A stretch of 64,000 nucleotides of DNA from Lycorma delicatula (GCF_047948215.1 NC_134455.1:73185689-73249688), one strand, 5' to 3'. Counted from the stretch's first letter, positions 34,172 to 46,799 are shown. Numbers and translations are program-made. The notes: generated from the sequence alone by a model not told the origin.

Positions 34172-35507
34172 TATACCTTTCGTTTTAAAATAATTATCGG
34201 GGTTTTAAAGTTATGTAATATTTCTTAAGTTTTACTTAAATTGATAAATTATACCTAAAATGAAAGAGCGACTCAGTTTTTCCTATAAGTGTTCAATATG
34301 AGCACGATTTATCACACGGCACACATCCAACCGATAGGATCCCATACTCTAATTAATAATTCTGGAGTAATTGATGCGACGCTGCTTCAATCCTGTGTCT
34401 CAAATCGGGTAGGTCAGTCGGTAACACGGCGTCACATACACTTGATTCTTTATAAACACCCAAAAGAAAAAATTCGCCCGGGGTCAGATCAGGCGAACGT
34501 AGAGGCCACGACAAAAAAGCCCTGTCATCTGGTCCTCGGCGACTGATCTAGCGTTCGGGAGAATTTCATTCAACCGATCACGTACAGCATTATGCACCAT
34601 CTTGTTGCCAAAAAAGTTCTGTGGTTCTTATTGCAGCTGAGGAAAGAGCCATAGTCGTAGCGTATCAAGATAGTTCATTCCAGACACAGTTGCTTTCGCG
34701 AAAAAGAACGGCCCGTAAACTTACCGTCGGGATACGACAAAATAAACATTCAGTTTTGGGAATCTCGTTCACACTGCAATATTTCGAGAGGATTTTATGA
34801 TCCCAGACACGCAGATTATGAGTGTTTACTTTTTTATTAACATGAAATGTTGATTCGTCACTGAATACGACACAATAAAGATAGTCCTCATCTTCACGGT
34901 GCAAGATTTCAATTGCGAAGCTAGCAGCAAACCATAGTCTGCAGGCTTTAGATCTTTTAACAGCTGTAAACGATATGAACGCAGTTGTAAGCGTTTCCTT
35001 AAAATCCTTCACACAGATGTCACTGGAATTACTACTTTGCGGATTTCTTAGGACTACATACAAAAGACTCTCTTCAACATGCTTTCGTAAAGGACGACAG
35101 ACTCATCCTTTACTTTGTCAAAATACTGTCGTCCAGCTGTGTTTGTAAAGAGACTATTCTCTTTACAAATACAGTCACTGGTTTCAAATTGTTTATATCA
35201 TCGACGAATGTAATTGTCACTCGGGGGATAACGACGGTACACAAACAAACAGTACACATGTTGAACGGTAATTACAGATTTACACTTTGCAAACTGCAAA
35301 ACACAAGACACTTTCTGTTGGGGAGTGATCATTTTTGCTACTACCGCTTTTAAGCGGAAGTTACAGGAAAGAGTTTATGAGCTTGGGCACACCTAAAACT
35401 GTTTGAGTTGCTCTTTCATTTCATGTAAAGTTAAAATCAATGTACATGAACTTGGGAAACATTAAATAGCTTTAAAATCCGATATTTATTTTGAAACACG
35501 TTGTATA
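34172..35507 (-). mobile_element. Near full-length mariner-like element with long inverted ends
   Basis: Length about 1336 bp, as expected for a mariner. The ends are inverted copies (left TTAAAATAATTATCGGGGTT..., right complement TTTCAAAATAAATATCGGAT...). The inverted similarity extends over ~100 bp to TGAAAGAGCGACTCA / TGAAAGAGCAACTCA. The minus-strand transposase pseudogene fills the space between. A second copy of one end is at 15540. Confidence 0.85.
34283..35332 (-). pseudogene. mariner-like transposase pseudogene
   Basis: The span equals 350 codons, the normal mariner size. In order: start at 35332, RRYPPSDNYIRRWYKQFETS (helix-turn-helix), a decayed middle, then in the frame 35063-34665 FAIEILHREDEDYLYCVVFS followed by DESTFHVNKKVNTHNLRVWD (first catalytic Asp in FSDE), and IPKTECLFCRI. 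Remnants of QQDGAP.HY and ..RWIGR, and a frame-shifted RSPDLTPGEFFLLGV block (34500-34450, third Asp present, usual CDFF altered), run to VTNGAHIEHL before the stop at 34283. Stops and frameshifts are many, so it is inactive, but the order of all domains is preserved. Confidence 0.8.
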
Positions 35508-36424
35508 AATTATTTATTCAGTTTTTTTTTAAAAATATGTCTTTTAGTTAAGTTTAGAATTGTATATGGTAATGATTTTTCATTAATTATAAGTAAAATA
35601 CAATATTACAACTACGCTATTATATTTTTTGTCTATTCAACGTAAGGAAAAAGAAATACAAATATTTTAGTTATTTCTTTATTATTATGCCTTCAAAAAA
35701 TATATTTCTAATATATTTCAACAATAAAAATAACGGTGCTACAAGCTTTTTACCAAGATAACGTTTTAAAAGTGAGCAATTGCAAAAGGGAATTAAAGGC
35801 TGTTACTACCGACCGACTGAAAAGTAATTGTATCAGTGTTGCTGACAAAGGAGCTTTTTAAGTACCACTTTTCTATGGGGTGACTGTTAGTGTTTAGGGC
35901 TATGAATAATGGATAAAGCTGAGAGACCAGAGTTCGCTAACAACCTTTAACCGCAAGCTCTCATTACACCCACTGATATCCGGTCTCTACTGCAGCAGAA
36001 TGGTTCGGTTCGTGCTTTAAAAGAATTTTACATATAGATCTTACATCTCTTTCTTTTGTTGAATTTCAACTTCCTTTGAAATTCCTACGGCTAACAAACA
36101 AATGAGAGTTTACTGTAATATCAAATATGGAGTTTATAGCTGCGTAATAAAATTATTATTGACGTTTTCTTGTTTATTACGTTTTGAAAAAATTAATTTG
36201 ATAAATATTTTGCTGAATTTAAATAACGTTTCGCGTTAAAAAATTCGTAAGATTTAAGTAGACTGACAAATTTTGAAAAATTTTTGAAGAAATGATTCAG
36301 TTTAACTCTACGTTAAATTTTTACATTATGTTTCTCATTTTGTTTTTTTTTTATATATATTTTTATAGAATATGTACGTTGCAATCTCTTTAAGTAGTGA
36401 AAAATAAACAACTCCCCCCCCCCC
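35508..36424. other. AT-rich; C-run at about 36414-36425
   Basis: No gene. A 12-13-nt C-run lies next to the following SINE. Confidence 0.4.
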
Positions 36425-36625
36425 CGACCAATGAGATGAGAATGACATGTATGTCATATAAACGAGATGTAGCCTTGTAATGACTGAAGTCGACCATTCC
36501 TGAGTCATATGGTTAATTGAACCCCAGCCACCAAAGTACACCGGTATCCACTTTCTAGTATTCAAATCCGTATAAAAGCAACTAACTTCGAACCTTCGGC
36601 TTCGAAAATCAGCCCGGTGGGCAAG
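36425..36625 (-). mobile_element. SINE family 1, 3'-truncated
   Basis: The complement starts with a decayed head (GCCCACCGGGCTGATTTTCG, AGGTTCGAAGTT) and continues ATACGGATTTGAATACTAGA, GGATACCGGTGTACTTTGGT and AGGAATGGTCGACTTCAGTC. It breaks off around CATCTCATTGGTCGGG before the tail hairpin. Confidence 0.75.
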
Positions 36626-36951
36626 TTTCTCTTATTTGAGAATTAAAATTTAAAAAAATACGAGTGTAATATTTTAAATCATTTGGAACAAGATGTTTTT
36701 CTTCTTCAAAATTATCATTTATTAATAAAGTATAATAAAGAAACATTATATATCAATATAATCTGCAAGTATGTATATTTTACGTACAGTACCTTAATAC
36801 CAAAGAATCTAGAAAAAGATTTAAATGACAGCTTAGTGATAATTACAATAGTATATGAAAGTTGTTGTACGCGACCTGATATGAAAGGCAAGCCCGGTAA
36901 TTTTTATGATAATAATTTTTATGATGATTGATCATTTTTAAAAGTAATAAG
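36626..36951. other. Spacer between two oppositely oriented SINE copies
   Basis: AT-rich, short ORF without motif. Confidence 0.35.
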
Positions 36952-37095
36952 CAATTAACCACACATATCAGGAATGGTCGATCTAAGACTGAACAAGATT
37001 ATACTTCATTTACATTCATACATATCCTCATTCATCCTCTGAAGTAATAACTTACGGTGGTTCCAGAGGCTAGACAGAAAAAGAAAGAGAGCATA
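36952..37095 (+). mobile_element. SINE family 1, 5'-truncated
   Basis: Begins at CAATTAACCACACATATCAG, continues GGAATGGTCGATCTAAGAC and TCATCCTCTGAAGTAATAAC, and ends with the GGTGGTTCCAGAGGCTAGAC tail and an A/G-rich end. Confidence 0.8.
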
Positions 37096-37111
37096 CCACG
37101 CTAGGGATACT

Positions 37112-37300
37112 AAGAGTGAGGAGTAAAATGGTTTCCTATTATATTTTTCAGTGAGTCGAATACATTGTTGTTTATCATAATGCACATTAAGTACTACAGA
37201 AGAATGTGCACTTTCTATTATAAGTGATGCTTCTATTATGTTCTACGCAGAGACTGGCGTTGTTTAGATCACTACTCTCAGAGATAGTTATTCTTGATTA
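37112..37300 (+). repeat. Dispersed repeat, copy 2 (partner 25955-26165)
   Basis: Blocks GGAGTAAAATGGTTTCC, GTGAGTCGAATACATTGTT, CACATTAAGT and TCACTACTCTCAGAGA align in order with copy 1. Confidence 0.55.
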
Positions 37301-38599
37301 ATGCCTCTTGTAACTGTGTGCTTTCTTAGCTTCACAACTATAACAAAGACAAGAGCAGATAGTGTAAAACAGAATTAATGCTCCCCGGTTATATCAAGAA
37401 TGGATGCTTTATTCATACTACCGCTCTACTCAGTAGGAAAATTTTTGTATTTATGCAGTACGACCTATAAGTTGTTTCTGATTTTGAAAATTTAAATGTA
37501 GGAGAATAATTATGGGGCCTTATTTATCATTATTAAGAAAAATATAGTAACCTTTCTTTAAGTGGTTGGAGTAATGACATAATTTACATGAAAACTATAT
37601 CCGAGTTTTACACCGTACTAATCGTTTTGATGAGACAAAAATATTGATATAAAATAAATTATCATTCCGATAATTCTAAAACCAAAAGGTTGACGTTTAT
37701 TTGGAGTTAGTAACAACTTATGGGAACGCTTTATACAGTAAGTACATACTAGTATCTATTTAAAGGCTGTCTTGGATAGTATTGTGTGAATGTGAAACAT
37801 ACGTGACGAATGCAATTTCGATGATGATGGTTTAAGAGAAAATTTCATACATAAAAGTCATTCGGTTTACTTGAACTACGTCATTTAATGCCAGGAAAAC
37901 ATAAATATTACGAGTATACCTGTGTGCATTTGTAAACACTGATGTTGGGCGAACAAGTTAAACTAGAAAATCGACTGGAGTTTCACAGAACTGGAGCTGT
38001 TACGATATCTGCGTTTAGGCGTACGTACATTCCTTTATCAGGAATTTCCTTCTTCAACGCTGAACCTGTTTCTTAAAAATTCTGCATCCGGACTTTAATA
38101 ACGCGGGCAAACAGCACCGAATCAATCTGGTGGATATTGAGCTAACTTCGAAGCAATCTTTGTGCAGTTATAAAAATTATCACAACTTTTTGGGACATGC
38201 ATTAATTGCAAATATATGCTGTTCTTCTGTTCTACGTTTTATAATATATAAATTCTGTAAAAATTACTTGTAAATTACTAACGTAATTTATGAATTTTGA
38301 ATAATTAAAATTAAATTTCATGTTTTCGTAAACCAGTCATCGAGTTCGTGTCTTAATTATAGTTAATTTTATTTTTATTGATTTTTATGAATTATATATA
38401 AATGAATAAAACGTACAGAGAATTTTTAACTACTTCAAGCCAAATAGAAAAAAACGTCTTTAGCGCTTTCGTTAAAAATAGCAATGCAGAAGCAGCTACA
38501 CAACTTTAGAGTAGTATAACCGTTTGAAAAATAATCTAATAATTGAAGTAAGTGATCAAAATTACTAAACATTTTTTTTATTTATTTACAACCACGAAA
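37301..38599. other. No recognisable gene
   Basis: AT-rich with a GC-richer unassigned patch at 37930-38150. Confidence 0.4.
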
Positions 38600-39290
38600 T
38601 TTTACATCAAAGAAGAGCTTTTTTTGTGATTTAAACACCCCTAAGGCAACAGTCCGGCAATCAAGCATCACTCGGTCACCCAAGGTGTCACTGCAGCAGC
38701 CTGCCCTCCTTGTCTAGCCCCCTGTACAGGCATCCCACCGGGATCTTCCTAGCGTCATCGGACTTCCTTTTCTGTACAGCAAGCCCATCCCAGATCTGGA
38801 GAACTGCCTTTCCCGTTCCTAACCCTAACACCTAACACTAGGTGTGCGTTTCGCACATTTGGTGTTTACCCCGCGCGACCCGTTCTCTCACGTCTTGAGG
38901 GTTCCCCCATATCATCATCAGGTAGCTCCAATCCCTACTCTTGCATGTGGGTGGGCCAGAACACCCTTGGTGGGGGGGCTACTTCCCTAGCACTAGACGT
39001 CGCCACGCTTCGTCAGTGATGATCACTGATCAACCCGCCCGCCTCACCAAGTCTTCTAATCTGGCTAACACGTCCTTAAAATATTCCATTTTCCTATTGG
39101 GGGAGACGTAGCAGCTGACCAGAACGTATGATTTCAGACCCACCGCTACAAAACCTCATACTTTGACCACATCCAGTATACCGTATCGTTTGGAGGGCGC
39201 CGCTACTGCCGAATCTCCGTTTTCGTTCATCATCCAGCCTCCTGAATCCATTAATCTATTTGTGGGCTCGGTTAGAAGCACAAAGCTTAG
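38600..39290 (-). pseudogene. R1-like LINE endonuclease fragment and 3' tail
   Basis: The minus-strand frame from 39289 encodes SFNLSFVLLTEPTNRLMDSG, then DSAVAAPSKRYGILDVVKV, a stop, and SYVLVSCYVSPNRKMEYFKD. This is the pattern of an APE-type endonuclease of R1/jockey LINEs, with the catalytic Glu in the EP motif and the V.SCY.SPN strand. The DFNAK block that should follow is decayed (about 39010). The remainder (38640-38900) is non-coding and ends TTAGGGGTGTTTAAATCAC followed by an A-run, like a LINE 3' end. RT is missing, so this copy is internally deleted. Confidence 0.6.
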
Positions 39291-39479
39291 ATTAAAGGAA
39301 AATTCAATTCTAATACGTTTAGTGTGGATAGTTTAGAATTACTATGTGGTGTATTCCCTTCTTTCGACATGGATAGGTTGCCCTGTGGGTTGGGCGTTGG
39401 TCAATAATAAATCAAGAAGTCACTTGTTGAGTTGTGATTGAATGCGCTTCGTTTTGTTTCGTTTATCGGAATCAATAAT

Positions 39480-40450
39480 TGCGAAAGACGTAATTATTTT
39501 TTTGGTAGAGGATTACATTTTCTCGTTGAACATGTCTTTGTGAAGGTGGCAAGTACACTGATTTAGAAGCACAAGTTTTCTAAAATGCTTCCAAAATACT
39601 CTTGAATCTCACTGCTATGCAGTTCGAATTTTTAGGGCAATAGGATTTGTTGAAGACACTGATCGAATTTGAAGATCACCTAAACGAAAAGAACAGAAAC
39701 TGCTTGTTACTTTGAATGATTTGCTACTGCACATAAAACTGTAAGAAAAGAACAAACGTTTCCCCTATAAAGTAATGTGTGTTCAAGAACTGAAACCTTC
39801 AGATCATGCCAAAAGACTAAATTATTATCAATGGTTTAAACGTTTTATTGGCCAGAATTCCTAGGTATCCTCGAAATTACTTACTTTTTACATATGAGGC
39901 GTGGTTTCATTTGGTAGGGTAAATTATTAACAAAATACAAGACTGTGTCGACAACTAACCCCCACGAACAATCTTTTCACGAAGCGAAAATTGGAATCTG
40001 GGTCGGTATGAATAGAAAGCTTATTGTACGTCCAATTTTTTTGAATATATAGTAAGTAGCAATCGTTATTGTGCTGTATTAACGAACTTCATTAGTCAGT
40101 TAACGGAAGGGAAAATCAGTCACGGTTGGTTCCAGCGTGATGGCGCTACAGCGCACACATGTAACAGGTCAATAATTTTTTTACGAAACATCTTTGGTGA
40201 ACGAATCATTTCCAGGAGTTTATGGCTTGCACGATCGCCCGATCTGACTCCCCCAGATTGTTGTTATGGGTGGCACGGAAACAAGCAGACCATGAACGAT
40301 TCACGAACTAAAAACCGCAATAACAGCATACGTACGGGACATTTCAGTACATCAGCTGGTTAAAGTGTTTGTAAACAAATTGAAACGCATTCAGTATTGC
40401 ATTGATGTTGAATGAGGTAATTTTCAATATCTTTTCGAGGAATGCTTTGC
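39480..40450 (+). pseudogene. mariner-like transposase pseudogene
   Basis: In order: EHVFVKGGKYTDL (about 39516), ELKPSDHAKRLNYYQWFKRF, a TDEAWFHLVG-like block (39890-39915, in the DNA as YEAWFHLVG), STTNPHEQSFHEAKIGIWVG (39953-40010), GWFQRDGATAHTCNRS (about 40126-40173, second Asp present), then RNIFGERIISRSLWLARSPD plus LTPPD (third Asp). The GYLKxxVY part that follows is decayed. It belongs to the same broad insect lineage as the C-terminal scrap at 3546-4180. Termini were not identified. Confidence 0.75.
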
Positions 40451-40462
40451 TATTGCTAAGTT

Positions 40463-40490
40463 TATATATATATATATATATATATATAAA
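40463..40490. repeat. (AT)n microsatellite
   Basis: Simple repeat. Confidence 0.8.
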
Positions 40491-40811
40491 TTAATTAATA
40501 TAAATATATAAATTAAATGAACACAGTTGAAAGTTTGATAAAACATTAAAAAACTGAACATTACAGAACTTCACAAGATCTAACCTTTTACATTATAAAA
40601 GTCGGGTCAGTACATTAAAAGGATTTAATTCAAACTACTCTTTAAACACAGTATTCGGTTCAAAATACACCTAACTTTCTTTCTACTGGTCAGATCGAAG
40701 ATTCTATTAGCTTTAAACCTTCTCCGGACAACGTGGGCCATTTTGCAAAAAAACGCGCGTAAATCAGTCCAGTAGGTTTTTAGTCTATAGTAGACACACA
40801 TACGAACATTA

Positions 40812-40881
40812 CCTTTATATATATATATATATATATATTTCAGTTGCCTTTTATATATATATATATATATATATTTCAGTT
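40812..40881. repeat. Tandem duplication of an (AT)n-containing 35-bp unit
   Basis: Two units of the form CCTTT(TA)n TTTCAGTT: 40812-40845 and 40847-40881. Confidence 0.8.
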
Positions 40882-41313
40882 ATTATAATATCCGTTTCTG
40901 TAAAATAATGAAATAAAAATACAAAGTAATAATTAGGAAAGTTTCGTCGTTACACTTCCATAATTCCAGTCCACATCAACTTTCCGAACGCTCTTGTTGA
41001 TTAGTAAACAATATTTTATTTTTATATACCCGTTTAGGTTTAAAGGAAATGTGTTTTTTTTACTTTTATTAAATTTGTACTTTCCGTTATTTTGGAAAAT
41101 GTCTGTTGTGCAGACATATAAGTTAGAGTAATTTGCAGTTGTATAAAATATGTGAACGAAAATAAACATTTTATATGTTATTGATAAAAGGATTGAAAAT
41201 TATTAATGTCGATTATATCATATTGTGAAATAAAAGCTTATTTTAAAATAATTTTATTTTACCCTTACATCCCTGAAAAAATAATCAAGATGTTTGTATG
41301 AAATATTTTTCCA

Positions 41314-41317
41314 TAAC

Positions 41318-41366
<49 letters not shown>

Positions 41367-41458
41367 AATATATAAATTATAAATATATAATAAAATTATA
41401 AATATATAAATATTATATATTATATATAAATTATATATATATATATATAATTTTCGTT
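41314..41458. repeat. Long AT-rich inverted repeat
   Basis: AACGAAAATTATA (41315-41327) is mirrored by its exact complement at 41446-41458, with (AT)n between: a potential cruciform of ~145 bp. Confidence 0.7.
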
Positions 41459-41700
41459 TTCATATTTTTTACCGACTCTTCGAAGAAAAATAAGGTATTA
41501 CTTTCGGTTGCATGTTTTGAGTGAGGGGGTGAAAATGTATTTTCTTTCGTTTTGAGGTATGTGGAGTACGAAAATACCATACCACCTAACTTAGATTGGG
41601 ATTTCCTTTTGTTGATGTATTAATTAAAGGCTGTGGTAGTTTTATTTTTCTTTCTTCTATTTTACAGTGAATTTATAAACAAAATCTATATTAAAAACAG
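41459..41700. other. No recognisable feature
   Basis: AT-rich. Confidence 0.35.
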
Positions 41701-42179
41701 TTTATCATTCTTCACTTACAACACATTTTTTAAACAAATAAAATGCTAAAAATTTAAATACTGTTTTACGCTCAGGCGTGAAACAGTAGGCTAACATCCT
41801 GACCCCGTAGGGGAAGACACCCTCCGCCAACACCCTTCGTTCGGAGTCCTTATGGGCTTTACCGTTGGTCATCTTCGAAACCTCGGCTTTTGACATATTC
41901 CAGTTCGCCTCGGCCAGGATGCCACCGATGTGAGTGAAATTCCCATTGATGTACTACTATTTAATGAACTCAAAACAAAACACATCTCACGAGTCTTAAG
42001 CAAGTCTGAAAACACCTAACTAAACAAAGGAATTGAACTACTTACCCGTAGAAAATAAAAGCGAGTTCAACACACTACACGAATCATAAAAATACTACAC
42101 GAAACAATTACAACATAGCTAACATTGAAACAAAACAAACAAAGGACAAGAACAACCACAAAAACAGAATAGAAGAGAA
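41701..42179 (-). mobile_element. 3' UTR-like tail of an R1-like LINE
   Basis: Follows the C-terminal remnant below on the minus strand. It includes a GC-richer part (41770-41935) with a 63-codon ORF that has no known motif. Assigned by position only. Confidence 0.4.
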
Positions 42180-42760
42180 ATCCAATCAGAGCTGTAGATC
42201 CGCTCAGCAATCCTTTCCTTTGCTAAGTGCACTACAAAACTCTCCACGATTGCCCATTCGGCCTGGCTCCTTCAGTTTACACGGACATCCAGCGCCGACC
42301 CAATAAGATCAAGCCGACAGATGGTCTCTGTACGCATTAACTCGTACTTCAAACACTCATAAAGGACGTGTTAGGTGTCGTCCAATTGTCCACAGTGTGT
42401 ACACATCCCAGAATCTACCAGGCCGAATTTCTGCAATCTGTCCCTAAAAGCACCATGGCCGGAAATAAATGCGTCACCTATTTATTAGGGTGCACCCAAG
42501 AGGCGTCCCGCAAACCAACAACATTTGGAGAGAGATCATGCGTATAACGCCCACCATCTCTCTCATCCCATCTGGCCTGCCACAAGGCATTGCCATGTTG
42601 TTCAATTTCTCGAACTTTATCCGAAGTCAACTCACCGGACTTCTTTATAACATACCGCTGCTGCTTCTCAGACGCACTCAAGTCAAGTCAAGTTTCACGC
42701 CTGCAATTACCAAGATTGCTTTCCGTGAAATAGTACGGTAACCATCCGTTACCGTTAACA
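42180..42760 (-). pseudogene. R1-like LINE, C-terminal domain
   Basis: The minus-strand frame 42681-42478 encodes VREIEQHGNALWQARWDERD then GGRYTHDLSPNVVGLRDASW plus VHPNK. In the next frame it continues VTHL..GHGAFRDRLQKFGL, VDSGMCTHCGQLDDT and HVLYECLKYELM. This is the R1/TRAS-type C-terminus: W..RW....GR.T..L.P......, FL.GHG.F..YL..F, and a CX2C...HX4C zinc motif (Cys, Cys, His and Cys all readable). The RT core upstream is absent, so the copy is 5'-truncated at about 42760. The best-preserved C-terminal domain in the window. Confidence 0.75.
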
Positions 42761-43182
42761 ATATTAGGCATTGAGCCCCAGTTTATTTCTGTTCAATCAG
42801 AAATAAATAAAAAATTTATTTCGCTAATAGAACTGACAAGCAAATTATACAACGTGGCAAGTAGGCCGTCTACCAGGAGTTTATAAGATATCTACTAAAT
42901 TTTATCCGAAAATTACAAGGAAACGTAATTTGGAAAACAAATAATAATATTGATAAACAAAATATAATGATATAGTAAACCATTTTATCATATACTTATA
43001 CGTATGTATACTTTATAATTATATAATTAAATATAAAATAAAAGGTCACTTAAAAAAAATAAGGTAACAAAAAAAAAAATCAACTCGAAAAAAAAAGCAG
43101 CAAAAACCAATGATTGGCAATGTAGCAGGCCTCAATGTGACGATGTTAATTTATAACTTTGATCCTAATGTAATGTTTCGAA

Positions 43183-43245
43183 AACACACACACACACACA
43201 CATTCTCTCTCTCTCTCTCTCTTTCTTTCTCTCTTTCTCTCTCGC
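43183..43245. repeat. (CA)n followed by (CT)n microsatellite
   Basis: About nine CA units, then TCTCTCT with interspersed TTTC units. A second TTTC run lies near 43311. Confidence 0.85.
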
Positions 43246-45393
43246 TGGTACACGGTCTCCATACAATTATCTAATTTGAATTATGATCTACATTAGTATA
43301 GATTGTACTTTCTTTCTTTCTCTGCATTTATCCAACAAATCTTTCACCATAGCATTCTAACAAAAGATCCAGCAAGTTTCTTCACTGTACGATAATTAAT
43401 TGTACGCTACATAAGTAACTCTGTTCGGTATTTATTGCGAGCTCGCATTATGTCTACCGTTTTATGAAAGATTTTTTTTTATTTATAAAAATTTGTTTTT
43501 GGTTTAATAATATACTTTCTTTTCTTTACATATAGGTTTAGACTAAACTAAAATGAATTGTAAACGAAAAAACGTCTCCTTATCTCTGAGCGTTACATTT
43601 ATCAAAAGGTGTATTCAATAGTGCGGTTTTTTTTAATAATATATTCCGCGATCTCAGAAATAATAATAATGTATTTCCTCGAATAGACTGTAAAGAAAAC
43701 TAATTGTATAAAAATCGAATAAAAAAACGATATTTCTTATCGCAGTAAAACTTAGTTTTTTACCTTCATTATTTTCTAAAATACTAAAGTAATTTTGGTT
43801 TACATTAACTGGAATTAACAAGAGTATTGTGTGTAGAGAAAAAAGAAATTCTAGGTATAATATTATTTATTACTTTTTTCTAGAATATGAAACGTTGAAT
43901 AAATGATGAAAATATGATGTTCAAACTCATTCGTTTAAATTCTATTTTGTTGATATAAAATAACGTTGAATGTAAACATTGTAATGTTATTAAGATAATT
44001 ATTTTGATAAATAAATAAATCTGCGAAAAAATTAAAACCCCTTCCGTAGAATTCAATCAGAATTTGTTATTTTAATCTGTTTTATTTTATCCCCAAGCTC
44101 TAACCGTCTGATTCCTATGAAGATAAGTTTAAGAATATAAGTGCACACGCTACGCAGCAGTAAAGGCTGTCGCTGAGGTGCATGGATTACTTGTGGTTGA
44201 ATGGAATCGGGAAGGGGAATTGTATGAAGGGGCGGGATAAGGGTTCTTCCCTGTCCCCTTTACCCTACTGTTATATCGTATAATCTGCATGAATTAAAAG
44301 AATGCACAATGGGTTTCTACTCCCTTCGAACTCCCGTTGTGTTTATTGTCTTTAAACGCTTAAATTAATTTTTGCTAGAGAAGAATATTATTCATAATGA
44401 AGTATGGATGCGAAGACTTTTAATATTTCAATTTCATTTTCTTACACTTTCATTTTTTATTTAAAAAAAACAACGGAAATGAAAAAAATATATTTATAAA
44501 ATCAGCAGGTTATTATAAAATATATAGAGCTATATTTTTGTTAATTTCTGGAAATTCTTATTTTTTTATGTTAAGTAATTTGATTAAAAACAACAGTTAT
44601 TTCAGGTAAATGGGTATAGTGATTAACATATATATTTTTTTATTAGCGAGTTGCGAATTAATTCTTACTGATAGGTAGAAAGAATATTCTAAAACGTTTT
44701 CATTTTAGAAACTTATTACATTTTTGCTGAAATTTCCGTTATTTACAGTAAAATAGTTCGAAGTTCACAACTTTCACCAAGATTAAGTTTAAAATTATAT
44801 TTACTTGTTTCACCTCCAAAAAAAATTAAAAATTAAACGGTTCTAGATTAATTTTTATATCAATAAAACAGAATTCCAAGGTATTGTGTTATATCATAAA
44901 TAATGATTGATAGTCATCTATGATTGGACATAGAGTTACATGTTCAGTCTTTGGTTTTCCTAACAGTTCAATATATTTTTAATGCTAATTGTATGCCGTA
45001 TGATTGCATATCCCCTTCGTCACGTATATCGATTCACAACCATATTTTTTGTGCTTCGATTCTTTAAGTATTTTTCAAGTACTATCCAACATATCCAGTA
45101 CACACATTATTATTGCACACGATATTCACACGTCCGTTCTTTGTTCTCAGCAGCTAAGATGTGTGTGTTAGTACCCCTCAGTTTCTTCTCGGTTCTTAGC
45201 CACGTAGTGAATGAGCTTATTAAGCGGTGAATAAGTTGATGTATAAACCTTGTGAAACAACGATTGAAGGAGTTTGGCAGAAAGGATGGTTAATTATTAT
45301 CTTGCCTCATTTTTAATGGAAGATGCTTTTGTCATTTACGTTTGAATACACCAGATCGATATTTGTTTCATGTAGATTATTCTTTGATGTTGC

Positions 45394-45397
<4 letters not shown>

Positions 45398-45431
<34 letters not shown>

Positions 45432-45434
45432 TAT

Positions 45435-45465
<31 letters not shown>

Positions 45466-45466
45466 C
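45398..45466. repeat. (AT)n microsatellite
   Basis: Interrupted AT repeat of about 68 bp. Confidence 0.85.
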
Positions 45467-46799
45467 TTTGTTAACTGCAGCGTAACAACGGATGATATTC
45501 TCTTTAATTGTTTACTTTAGAGGGCATTGCATAAGAAATTCAAATTAGCTCACAGAACTGGCTGTATTCTGTATAATGATGTAGTCGAAATGAAAGAGTT
45601 CTCAAATAAATTGAAATCGATTCGGCTTTTATCTAAATTTAATTTATTTGTTTTTATTCATTTTTCTTTATACTTTCTCTTTGACTATTCGAAGTCGTGT
45701 AGGAATATATAAATAGATGGAAAATTCTTTTAAAAATTTTTGTTTTACTTCTCTTATTTGTATTTGTTTTCTTGTAATAGTCTATTTTGGAGATTTCTTA
45801 CATCTATTTTCATTTCACAGATTTTCCTGTTTGTATTGTTCTTTCACTATCCCTTATTTTGTTTTTTCTGTCCGTATCCTGATTTATCCAAAATTTGTTT
45901 TATCTTACTGTATAGTTATTATTCATTCTATTTTACATCAAAATTAAGAAACTTTTTGCGATTTATTTATTTTTTTGTGTAATAAGCCATTAAAAGGCTT
46001 CTTTAGTTTCTTCTTTTTGAATGTTTCAGTTTTACGTTTGGCCTAGTATTTTTTCATTCTCTTTTCGATTTTTTTATAATTCAGGATTGTTCTTTTTACT
46101 TTTTTCTTCACGTTATAATAATTTCTTTCTGGTTGTTTGCCAAAAAAAAATATATTGTCGACTTGAAACTTAAGTCGACATAAAGAAATAAGATTTTATT
46201 TAAAAAATGATTGTCAGTTTTTTCTAATAGTCCAAAATTTTACCATTTAAAGCTTTTTAATATATATTTTAAGTTATTACTTGTCAAAGTTTAGAAAACA
46301 TTAATATATAAATGCTTGTCTGAAGTATTTTTCACATTACTAATAGCGTATGAAAGAGATAGTATATCGCAACAAGAGATAGTTTTTCGTAACAAAAAAC
46401 TAATTACCTGGAATTCATCCCTACCCTGCACGTCAACTGAGCTTTTGAAACTCTGAAAAATATCTTGGCGAGTTCCTTTTTACAGTTGAGTTATGCGAAT
46501 TTTTTCTCCCTTAATTAACAAATCTTACTATATATATATTAAAAAAATTCTTTAAATTAGAAAATAAATAATTAATTAATTGGTCATAAGTGTCCAAGGG
46601 TAAATAAATTAAGATTATCACTTGAATGGACCCAATTAGTAGTGATTTGCTGAAACTTCTTTTTTTTCGGTCTATACTCGTATTTATGAATTTATGAAAA
46701 ATTAAAATTATAACCAAATTTTTTTTTCTGTAGTCTACTTTCCTGTCTAGCGCTTTAGTAGAGCTATAGCTTTAGAAGGAAAAGTATTGTAATCGATCC

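Larger units (their letters stand above)
42761..46799. other. Long AT-rich stretch without recognisable genes
   Basis: Contains microsatellites (43183, 45398) and a GC-richer unassigned patch at 44100-44350. Short ORFs at 45527-45982 are T-rich and have hydrophobic low-complexity products, so I do not accept them as genes. Confidence 0.5.

Noticed and set aside
43183..43245. CRISPR-like or regulatory repeat array
   Set aside because: Plain CA/CT microsatellite without spacers.
45527..45982. Short hydrophobic ORFs that could be membrane peptides
   Set aside because: T-rich sequence gives Phe/Leu/Ile-rich translations by chance; frames overlap and no start or splice context stands out.
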